A DNA stretch of 64,000 nt from Adineta ricciae (lineage: Eukaryota > Rotifera > Eurotatoria > Adinetida > Adinetidae). Where the stretch lies: assembly GCA_905250025.1 (NCBI GenBank), contig CAJNOJ010000360.1:1-64000 (forward strand), read 5' to 3'. Made by a program: the position numbers and the translations under genes. The notes under the pieces were generated by a model that saw only the letters and a list, made by a program, of their open reading frames with translations, did not search any database and was not told where the DNA came from. Shown piece by piece: positions 1 to 10,071 of the stretch (the stretch's first letter is position 1; the number at the start of each line of letters is the position of its first letter).

Positions 1-316
1 TGAAACAAACGCAAAACTGATAATAACACATTTTCGATTTTCTTTGTCTTTTTTCTTTTTGTTTTCGTAATAAAAATTCCTGATGATGAGCTCAGATAGA
101 GCTTGAATCTCTCTTTTATTTTTGATCGAAATAAGACTCATGATTTTTACGGCAGTTCTCTCTTTATTGTCTCATATTTTACCTGCTGCTCCCTTTTCTT
201 CCTTTATACATTTGGTTGTTACGTCCATTGGTATTCGTGGGGAAAATTTCTATTGATCAAATTAGACTATTTTCGATTGAATTTCTTTACAAACGATTAG
301 ACCGATCGTTTCCTCC

Positions 317-419
317 ATGGGTGAATACCTTACTGAAGAGCAACAACAAACACTGTGGCGAACAGAATTCATCGCCTTAGCTGGAGACGAACATGGTTTT
401 ATATGTGGTGATCAAATGG
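317..419 (+). CDS. Possible 5' exon, EH-domain-like start
   Basis: An ATG at 317 opens 34 codons that end at a GTTAGT donor at 420. The residues LTEEQQQTLWRTEF followed by DEHGFICGDQ resemble the opening of an EH domain (EPS15/intersectin type), where an acidic G.I.GDQ loop follows the first helix; this is a faint match by eye only. No compatible next exon is seen, because a GC-rich inverted-repeat element begins about 110 bases downstream. The exons at 1127-1357 do not join it in frame directly. It may be a broken gene, or an exon whose partner I cannot place. Confidence 0.3.
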
Positions 420-527
420 GTTAGTAATTCATCTTATCATCTCGATCGAAGGCAAAGTCTATTACCTTTAGTCCGAATTTCAAAGAAAGTTGGCCTGTTT
501 TCTTCAACTGCCCAGGTTATTATGGCA

Positions 528-777
528 CGGTCGGTTCCGACCGGTTAGGTTCGTTTTCCGACCATTTCCTTGCCGCCGGATTCCGGCCGGAAGTTCAAAC
601 ATAGGTTCCAGTCATTTCCCGGCTGTTTCCTGCAAACTTCGATCTGGAAACGGTCAGGAACTGATCGGATATTTCCTATGCAATTCCGGCCGGAATCCGG
701 CGGCAAGGAACCTGCCGGAGCTTGCTGTAATCGGCGAAAACTGTGTCGGAATCGAGAAGAGCTGTACCGGAACCGAC
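528..777. repeat. GC-rich nested inverted-repeat element
   Basis: This stretch is far richer in G+C than the surrounding sequence. It holds a perfect 25-bp inverted repeat (568-592 with 684-708, rich in CCGGCCGGAA). Outside that is a second pair, GTCGGTTCC at 531-539 with GGAACCGAC at 769-777. The left end (528-544) is itself a short palindrome. The long frame across it (490-942) looks like a by-product of high GC. It could be a small non-autonomous transposon or a foldback element. No target-site duplication was identified. Confidence 0.6.
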
Positions 778-1126
778 TCAGATTTCAACGGATCCAGTCG
801 CCGGAATGATCGACCTGGGGGTGTGTATGAAATATTTGATGGATCAATGTGTCTCGGCCTCGAATACTTTTGTTCGTATCTAACGACACTAAGAGAAGAG
901 AAGCGTGACGAAAAGCGATATGGTCAATTAGCGCAGCACTAATGAATGACATTCACTTCCATTCATTAGATCATCTGTTGATGCTTTTCTTTGTCATCTC
1001 AGACTGAGTCGAAAAATTGATCGATCAATTCATCGAATAGTCAGTGAATGATCAACCATTGTTCTACTCAGAGATAAATAGGAAGAGAGCAAGTCATAAG
1101 ATCATTGGAACGAATTTTTGTCCTAG

Positions 1127-1357
1127 TTGATGGCGGAACAGGAGATTTTTGTAAGCTTTTTGAGCGAACACGAGGCAGCGATTGATGCAATCAATTGTTA
1201 TTATTTTGTTCATTTGTAGGATGAGACGGAAATGGCTCGTCGACGACAACGTCTTTTGACCGAAATAAACAAGTTGTGTGTACAAGGAAAACCTGTTGAT
1301 CTGGATACAATCAAGCAACTCCATGCAACGCACGGTGTTCCATTTCAAAGCTCATGA
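1127..1357 (+). CDS. Possible two-exon 3' end of an unknown gene
   Basis: Exons 1127-1150 and 1220-1357 are joined by a GTAAGC...TTGTAG intron of 69 bp. They read MAEQEIF, then DETEMARRRQRLLTEINKLC and a tail ending at TGA 1355-1357. The spliced piece is charged and helical-looking. I do not recognise a family. An ATG lies inside the first small exon, but a start elsewhere is equally possible. Support is only the clean splice signals and open frame. Confidence 0.3.
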
Positions 1358-1832
1358 AGTTGTATCTGATTCGCTTTTTGAGTAAAAAAAGAATAAATAA
1401 ATGATAGATCTCTCTGTAAGGCGAAGTTCTTGTTCCATCGGCAATGACGATCATCATCTTTCGATAGTTCAGACAGTTCTATCTCAGTTATTTGGAGAAA
1501 ATCGGCGAGTCAACTCGTTTCTTGTTCAGTTCATTGTTCCTAGAAGCGAAACAACTATCAATCAAGCATTGAATGAATGAGAACTATCTCACTTTGAGCA
1601 ACAGAAATAAGTGGAAAGAATTTATTTCAGCCATATTCTTGATGAACTTCATTGGAATGATCATGTACTGACGATAAGGATTGGATTTGTTTCACTTCAT
1701 CGATTAATCTCTGCTATTGAATCACTTTCCTATCCCCTATCGCCATCTCCTCTCCGCTTTATTCGGAGTCAGAGTGAAGAGGGCAGGTGTAATTTCAATA
1801 ATCTATGCAAATAAAGTACAATCCCATTGAAA

Positions 1833-1833
1833 N
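1833..1833. other. Sequence join (single N)
   Basis: One undetermined base between two unrelated stretches. Elsewhere in this window such Ns mark contig joins. Confidence 0.7.
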
Positions 1834-2565
1834 TAGTTTCTTTTGGTAGTCGAATTAATAGAAGATCATGACTGTCGAAGCGACAATAAAAGACAAGTAA
1901 CGCGGCCTAGTACCCATTAAACCCTCTACTGAAAGGATAGTATTAGAGCGCTACTTTTCGTCCAAAGAGAGAAAAAAGTTATTTCAGTTGAACGATCTGA
2001 TCATTTGATAATTTGTCAGAATGTTTTACGTAGACTAATTTCGCTTCCTGAAATCTTCTGAAATTATAGCGCCTAGTCGCTTGTCGGCCTCTCTCTGGTC
2101 GACCACTCACGGCTAGCCGTTACATGTACATTTTCACTCTTCCATTTAGTCTAGAGTCACTTTTGAAACTAATTCATTCATTCTCCTCTATTTCTTCTTT
2201 AAAAGTCACTCTCTTTGTGCTACTGTGACTGTCGAAGACAACACCTCACAAGCGAAACAGTATTTCGAATGACTGGCATCAGATGATATTCGTATGGTAT
2301 ACCTGTTTATAAAAGTGTGTGATCTCATTAATATGCTGATGACTATGGAGATCCAGCGATCGGACGTCAGTCAACTATTACATTTTGTTCTACATATTGC
2401 CGCTTAAAACATTATCGTCTAAAAAATTGATCCTTTGTCGCAAAAAATCAGGCCAGAAAGTGTTCATGAAAAAACTAACATCAGATACGTGATCCTCGAC
2501 GCCGATTACCCTTCGGTCAATCCTTACTACTATGAGCTAGTATTAGGTAATATTGGAAGAAAAAT

Positions 2566-2593
2566 GAACGAACGAACGGACGAACGAACGAAC
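2566..2593. repeat. GAAC tetranucleotide repeat
   Basis: About seven tandem GAAC units, one carrying a C-to-G change. It is a simple microsatellite. Confidence 0.85.
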
Positions 2594-5573
2594 ATCAACT
2601 CGTTTTTTCGGTGATATCAGCTCGACGCACTACCCTCCTTTCAGTAGAGGGAATAAAAGAAACCATTTGTGTAGATGCACTACTCTTGTAAAATTCGACA
2701 ATGCTATTAACTTTAGATTTGATTTGTTCCTCTGTATGAAGATGAATTGTGGCATGTTCATATCTATCAATATTGATCTGATTCTAAAAACTTGTATTTT
2801 CAGACAATGAGTAAAGATCAGCCAGGATTGAGAACTACATTCGAGAAGAAATAAATGAAACTCGACATTTTTCAAGAAAAATAGGCAGATAAAAGTATAG
2901 GCGATATCATGATGTATGTCTGACGCCGATCATGGGTTAGAAGATCGAGCTTTAATACAACATTCATATTTCACTTGATACATTCTCGCTCTCTCACGCC
3001 GAAAAGTTGTTGTTGTTGAGACGAAGATGTCACACCCTTGCAGAACTTAGTGACGCGAGCATATATTCGTAGAGATCATCGTGAAAAACTTACAGATTTA
3101 TATCATGATATTTCGCATTCATTCGTCACGTCAGGTAAACATAATGTGGATGTGTTTGTAAATAAAGTTCTCAAAGAAAAGATGGGAAAGAAGATTAGGT
3201 GGCAGTGAGTAGTGTCCCTTCAGCACACATCGACGACCAGCTAGTTGTTCAACATAACGCACCATCACCTAAGTCTATGTTTAAAACTTGATATACTCAT
3301 ACACGGATAGGAGATGTGAGCAACAGGTATGCTACTAATTCTAGGATGACCTGTCCTCTATGATGAGATACCGTTCTACGGTAGTATTTATTAAGTTTTA
3401 GTTATCTCATTGGAGTTCGACAACGCTCAAAAATAGACTCAGATTTACCTGATAACTAGCTATTTTTCGAAAATCTTCCGGTATATATCTACTCGCCATT
3501 AACGAATACAATGCTTCGATCCATGGTTGACTAATGAAAACACTTGAACATATTAGATGAAATAAGATAGTATGATTGACAAAGTCTTTCTAAGCTATTG
3601 TTGCTTTTGAGCACGGACATGACAGTGTTTTTTTACTATGATCTTGTTAGAGTTGATCGAAAAGCGAACGAGTAATTTGAGAAGCCAACACTGTTTGAGC
3701 TCGTGGCTTTGTTATTATGCAAGGAAAAAGAGTATATAAAGAAACGCTAAAAGAAAATGAAAAAAGGATCTTGAGGTTGTTTGGTTTGATGTGGATCATA
3801 GGGGATTTCTCATACTTCGATGAACAAATTGTCGTCTTACCGATGAGTAAAAAGATGTATGATCACGTTGAATATCTCTGCTGTTTCAGAGTGCTTGCTG
3901 GTTGTTGTGTTTCGATGTCTTCTTCGAGTATAAACAGATTGTACTGATGTAAATAATTGTACAATCGCTGAAATATCGATTCGAACTTCATTCTTCTCAC
4001 AAATCAACCAGAGTTGCAAACGATCAAATAATGAATTATCAATTCAATATAAATCGATACGTATTGGTCTTATTAGAAAAAGCCTGATTAGCTTCGAATG
4101 GAATGTTAGTAAGGAGTTCCTTGATTTTTATATCAAGAAATGAATAACGTCTGCTTGATAACGAGATGGAGAATAATATTTTCTAAGTTTTTGTTGTTGG
4201 TCTGAAAGTTGAGAATAATTTTCTCATATGAAAATAAACTCTTCGGTCACATCTGTTTTATTATTTAATATTGAATAGGACCTTCGAAGTTTGTCTTGTT
4301 GCTTTTACAGTCGTTTTCATTTGAGCGGATGTGACGCATATACTGCGTCATAGGAAATCGATGATATTTGATGCTGAATAGCGAAACTAAAAGAGACATG
4401 TACAAAGTAGATGATAGTTTGAATCAGCTGAGAACACGTATACAAAAGGGGATGGTGAGCCAATCTAAGTTGATTTTCTGGATTTTATGAGAAGGATTTC
4501 TATTATACTAAAATTAAGTATTTGTTCATACTTGTGGTAACATATGTCGTTTTGTGCATTTCCTTTCTCTTAACGAATTCAATAAAAGAATACATAGATG
4601 TTATCAATGTTTAGAGAAACGGAAGAGTCATGTACTTATTTTTACATGAAGAAAGTACTTTAAGAACGTCGTCTATCTGCGAGATATAATTATTGCAATT
4701 AGTTAACAACACCTAGCTATGACGCTGAATGCTGGTGTGATCACACAAAATTTATAAATAACGATTGTCGAGGAAAACCCGTGTCCTGTTCAGCTTGACT
4801 TGATCTCATAGTTGTTGCATAAACAGATTAAGAAAATTTAATAATATATAGGTAATTCGTATCACTTTAAGAGCCGTTGTTGAACAATAATATTCGATCC
4901 AACATCAATTGCGGAGGAATATTTGAGAAGTATCGTGCTTCTCTCAAACGACGAGAATGATGAATCTCATGTGATACGCAAGTAGATGAGCTTATATGTA
5001 AACAATAGAAGACTAATTCGCAAATGATTTTCATGACGTCGATCGGTAACAACACTGATGACATCAATGTGTTTCACCATGGAATTTGACCATGGAATTG
5101 TTTATATTATTCATATATGTTAAAAATAGGGCGCTAGAAGAAAAACAACGAATGAACTTTTGACTGAAAAAAGTACTTTTCTCTTCACAAAGGAGAACAT
5201 CTTTGGTAGACGTTGTTGTTTATATGAGTCACTTATGACATTTTCACAGGATTAGTTTAGTTGATTGTCGAATAGCGTACAAGGTATTTTTTTCTGCAGA
5301 TCGAGAGGTAAACACAATTTATTTAAGTTCGTAGGGAGACAAGCTCCGATAGTCTACCGATTCCATCAAGAAATTCTTTGATCGTCAAATGTAGAGGATA
5401 TATCTATGTGTCGTTGAAGAGAAGAAAAAGATTTTTTTTTCTGTTTAACATTCTTCTATAGTGAGCTTCGTGGTCTGACGTTCGTTTCTGACTAATTCAA
5501 AAAAATTTTCTTTTCTCCAATGACTTCATCGTCAGAAGAAAAAGAACAAACATTCTAGCGATACGGTAGAGCA

Positions 5574-5579
5574 TATAAA
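5574..5579 (+). promoter_or_regulatory. TATA box of the CipC-like gene (copy 1)
   Basis: TATAAA lies 33 bp before the ATG at 5612. The same element and spacing recur at 15255 in copy 2, and the flanking 5' sequence is strongly conserved between the copies. This implies a very short 5' leader. Confidence 0.6.
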
Positions 5580-5611
5580 GCGACTGTGACAATATAGATT
5601 AACAATTTGAA

Positions 5612-6215
5612 ATGGCATTTCTCCTTAATCTATTCAATCACGGAGAGAGCAACAGAGCTTATGATCAGATATATGGTGATAATTATCAGAACTACGGATA
5701 TGATCAACCGCAACCTCATCACAAAGCATCATGGACACATGAACTTATAGGTGGCGCAGCCGGTTTTGCAGGTTAGATTTATTGGTTAGAGTTTAGATGA
5801 TCGAAATCGTGTTTATTTAGCTATGAAAGCGTACGAAGATCATTGTCGTCGCGAAGGTCAACATGTATCTCATGCCTTCATGAAAGAGATGCTGGCAGGC
5901 TTTGCAGCTGCTGAAGTTGACAAACTATTTGAAACGAAAGGTTTAGACTTTCTCGATCGAGAAAAAGCTAAACGACATGCAATTGAGCAAGCACATCATC
6001 TTGCCAATGAAAGATACGGACAGGGTGGAACTTTTAATTATCAAAACGATCCGTATGGATCCGGTCCAAACCAGTATGGAATGGGACCCAATCAATACGG
6101 ACCCGGACCTAATCAGTATGGACCAGGTCCAAATCAATATGGACCCGGACCTAATCAGTATGGACCTGGACCCAATTTTTATCAGCAACAGGGAGGACCC
6201 AACTACTACCAATAA
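5612..6215 (+). CDS. CipC-like (DUF3759) protein with GPGPNQY heptads, copy 1
   Basis: Two exons, 5612-5771 and 5821-6215, are split by a 49-bp intron (GTTAGA...TTTAG); 184 residues result. The conserved core holds HKASWTHELIGGAAGF, then MKAYEDHCRR, MKEMLAGFAAAEVDKL and TKGLDFLDREKAKRHA. That is the layout of the fungal CipC/DUF3759 family (concanamycin-induced protein C); its biochemical role is unknown. The C-terminus carries six tandem 7-residue units (five GPNQY, one GPNFY) and a Gln/Gly tail, unlike the short fungal proteins. There is no signal peptide or membrane segment. The family is mainly known from fungi, so lateral acquisition is plausible, and the intron would then have been gained or kept. 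Copy 2 is at 15293. Confidence 0.85.
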
Positions 6216-6582
6216 TAGATTATATTGCTTTTCTCTGCTGTACAGAATAAATATCATAAACAAAATAAAAGTAAAAGAAAGATTTTGCTCATACCAAACA
6301 TTTTATCTATATTGAAAATGTGATCATATTCTTTTAATAAAAACATGTAGAAGAGTTAATATTGAGTGTAGAAACGAACAAGATAAAATACTGTAGGAGT
6401 TATAAGTATGATCAAAAGAAAAGTACATCAATATTTGACAATCCTTCGCAGTATAATCTTAAGCAGACTATAAATCATTGTATAAAAAAAAAGGTGTTAT
6501 AAAACGTGTTTCATTCATATCAATGAAGATGATGTAGTAGCATTTAAAGCGTACATATACAAATCTATTGAAAATAAAGGGT
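6216..6582. other. Intergenic spacer
   Basis: AT-rich spacer with AATAAA-type signals at about 6246 and 6336, likely 3'-end signals of the CipC-like gene. No gene is seen. Copy 2 (16041-16400) is nearly the same. Confidence 0.5.
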
Positions 6583-9380
6583 ATGAACATCTTATCTTAT
6601 ATCATTATTGTTCAGTTAGGCACATATATTCATGGACAATTCATACGTCCTCCACCTAACTTAGATGAATACGATGCGTATGGGTCACTTTTGGCTATGA
6701 ATGAATATTTAGTTGTCTTAGCTCAAAATGATCAAGAGCAGTTTACGATTGTTACCTATCCATTTACTAATCAATCGAACAAATGTGTTTTACCTTACGA
6801 CTCAGCGCAAGGAAGCATTTCTTCATTGACCCGCTTTGTTTATAATGTTGCCATAGGAACGAAACAAAATGCAAGTCAATTAATATTTTCGTACATTAAC
6901 GAAAACTGGCATCGAGATGTATTTTTAACTGTTGTCTTTCTCGAATTTATGACCAATGGTTGTGTTCAAATGATCAATCGAACTGCAATCAACATGACAG
7001 ATCTCAACATGCAAGAACATGCTATTGTCGGCATGGATCCATATGGTGAACGAGCATATGCGATAGGTACATATTATATTCAGTGTGTAGAAATTAGTAG
7101 CGGTAATCGATGGACGATAAATACTGAAGAATTGTTCTTTCCGAAATCATCCGTGGTGACTGAGGATCATCAGATCTTCGTCGTTGGTCAGAGATATGTA
7201 AATCTGAAATTTCTTCCTTATCTTTATGTACTGAATTTAACTTCACTTGCAAACGTGACGATATCGTCTACTATCGAATTATCCAATTTTAATTTTGGTT
7301 CTTCTGCAATCGATTTTACTCGAGATTCAACCATGTCTATCGCTCTTGTTGATGAAGTTCAATGGTTTGTTGTCGGCATTCCCCGTTTGGATATGTTTCT
7401 TATATTGTCACGAGAACTTTCAATTCTTCGAAAACATATTTCATCACAACGCGGGATCGATTTTGGTAAATCTGTTGCTATACTTGACAAGAATACATTT
7501 GCTGTTCTCGCTTATAAACTTCAAACTCCACCGTGGTCGACCTCACAAGTACAAGTAAGTCAAATATATAAGATGAAACCTTCGAAAACTCAATTTGTTT
7601 AGATCTATTCTCTCAATTCTGAAGAATCAGACACCCAGCCAATAATCATATATCCGAACAATCAACAGGTTCTACCCACGGTGAACTCTATACCGCCTCC
7701 ACACAGTATTTTAACACTGGTTTCTTGGAAATCCCATCTAGGATTGGTAGTTGACGTTGGCGCTGCTCTTCTCATCTCTGCTAGTTCACCTGGATATTAC
7801 TCAGGTCAAATCAATGATAACATCTCCGATATGGACATTTATATATCTGTACCATGTCTTCCAGGCACTGCTAGAAACACAACTAGTTTCGGTCCTTGTT
7901 TTCTATGCCCAGCAGGTACGAAAAATTCCGGCACATCGGGAATGGTGTGTGAACCTTGTATTGCCAATGATACTTTTTTATGTTTACGAGGTTCCTCAGG
8001 AGAAATTCCATTCATTAATATTACAAGTTATAATCAGTCAATTTCGTATCCTAAATCTCCTGAATTAGTTGCATATGACGATATACTCTTAGATCATATA
8101 TTTAGTTTCATGGGAGCGCCATCGCATTGTTTGTTGATATCTCCACTCTTCTGGACCATATTAGCAATTGGAATTGGTTTGAGCATTTTTATCCTAATGT
8201 GTATTCTGATGTGTTTTCCTCAATGGGAATCGAAACGAACGTTTCTCAAAAGAGTTTTTCAACATTTAGATCTGATAGGTGAAGGTGAAATCTGGTTTGG
8301 CGGCCTAATGTTCTTCGCCATCGTCGTACTTCTTATATTTACTATTAAGTTATCAGTTTCTTTTAGTCATTTGTATCCAATCGAGACAATTGCACTTGAC
8401 AGTAAAACAACAACCAATTGCGACAGAATTTATCCTAATAGTAAATTCAGTAGTATGCTTCAATTACTCTCGATGACGAAGCATGAAGATGAAGATCCGA
8501 TGTTTTCGATGCTCGACGAGCAGAACGTTACTTTGACGGTGCATCTAATTGGTACTAGTTTTCCTTGTGAAAGTGTGACGACGCGACAAAATTTAGACCG
8601 AGGAAAGAAAATTCGATTGAATAATCTTGTTTGTTCGTATGACAGAAATTTAAGTATTCTCAGTCTATCAACAATATTACCAGAACATTTAATTACATTG
8701 CAATTCGATCTGATTGGACCGTATTTCGTGGGCGCAATTCGTCTTTGTTTTTCAGCTCCGTCGGATACTCGAGATGAGGAAAAATATACGTTACAACAAC
8801 TGGAGTTTTGTCAACTCTTTTATGTAAATAACCAAACGTTGACGATGAATCCAATATTTGCTGTTAAAATGACTAAAATTGTCAACGAAACAGCTGGTTT
8901 TACAGTTGCTGACGACAATACTTTCAGCGGAAGATGGATTCCATCATTAACAATCGATACACTTACTGATACACTTCTCTTCAATGATAATGGTGAATAC
9001 ATTCGATACTTATTCGATCGTTTTACTCTTCTCATCGAAATCACTGAATCAGAATTTTTTGTTAAAAATATACAAGAACCAATTGCTCGACACACAGAAA
9101 TCGTCTTACACACAATTCTGTTTTCGAGTATAATTATCATTGATTGTGAAATCATCTCATCTTCTTTGTTTTAGTCGTGTTTCTGGATCTGTTTGGTTTG
9201 ATGTTTTTAATTGTTAAATTGGCGATCGTTCCATCGGTTGAATATATTCAACGGCGATTTTTTCCGAAGGGAAAACAGTCGTTGAAAGACAAGGCAATCT
9301 GCCCGGAAAGAACGCAGTCTTCTACTGAGGGAACTATTACACAACATCGGAACGATATTTCAATAGAGACACATATGTAA
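6583..9380 (+). CDS. Secreted-type three-TM protein with Cys-rich module, copy 1
   Basis: Three exons: 6583-7554, 7603-9127 and 9175-9380, with 48- and 47-bp introns; 900 residues. The ATG at 6583 starts a signal peptide (MNILSYIIIVQLGTYIHGQ). About 400 residues follow with spaced hydrophobic strands and many N-glycosylation sites, possibly a beta-propeller-like ectodomain. Next comes a Cys-rich part (PCLPGTARN, CFLCPAGT, CEPC) resembling the GCC2/GCC3 ephrin-receptor-like repeat. Two membrane segments lie at about 8140-8220 and 8300-8360, and a third spans the last splice junction (IVFLDLFGLMFLIVKL). The tail is basic. No catalytic motif is seen. It is probably a surface receptor or adhesion protein of rotifer-specific type; I do not recognise the whole architecture. 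Confidence 0.7.
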
Positions 9381-10071
9381 ACAGAACTATCTTTAGTGGA
9401 CAAGTCGAATATATTGCCTCAACCGATAAGTTCCCTTTAGTTTTGAAAAAATATTTCGATGATTAGTAGATATTGTATTTCAATACATAACAACCGCGCG
9501 AACTCTCTATCAGAGGAATTTCTTGTGTGAAAGTCGTTATAACTGCAATAAAATGTATTTATATTTTCACTCTTTGTTCATATTTTACAATAAACAAAAT
9601 CTGAATCAAAATAGATCAGTATAAAGGCACAGTAACTGTTTAGACGGCTATCCTATATAACATTTTCTATGTTCGAAACCACCAAGGACAAGAACAACAA
9701 TGTTGATAAGTTAGACGCAGCACGTCCTCAAGGTATGTTGCTTATAGTCGAGTAATTGTCGTCTTTCATCAGATATTTTGAAATGTACTTCGAGCGGAAC
9801 ATATTGAACTCGTCAAAATGCTTCTTAAAACTCATAACCAAACATATTAGAAATGGTCATAACACTGATTTTTATATTTTTTGTTTTTTTTGTTATTATT
9901 ATGTCAGGCGGTTAGAGTAAGAAAAAAAGCAGTTACAACAATGCACATTTCATCACAACAGAGTAATATTTGCTGAAGTGTTTTTTTTGTTCTGACTGGG
10001 AAGAAATGTTTTACAAAAGCATTGGCAAAATATTAAATACCATACCACTTTTTTTTCTCATTTAGAACATC
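9381..10071. other. Spacer before the dynamin gene, copy 1
   Basis: AT-rich. A short frame starts at 9669 and ends at a GTATGT donor near 9731, but it does not splice in frame to the dynamin start. Its counterpart in copy 2 is replaced by a minisatellite. A polypyrimidine-CATTTAG acceptor lies just before the dynamin ATG, suggesting an untranslated first exon. Confidence 0.45.

Larger units (their letters stand above)
1358..5096. other. Intergenic stretch, no gene recognised
   Basis: Only short unsupported frames are present. The single N at 1833 marks a sequence join. A GAAC-type tetranucleotide repeat lies at about 2566-2593. The right edge, near 5096, is where similarity to the second copy (about 14776) begins, so the upstream contexts of the two copies differ completely. 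Confidence 0.6.

Noticed and set aside
490..942. 150-codon frame over the GC-rich island
   Set aside because: Explained by GC-rich inverted repeats lacking stops; no recognisable domain.
9669..9731. Possible coding first exon of dynamin
   Set aside because: Its splice phase does not match the dynamin start, and it is missing from copy 2.
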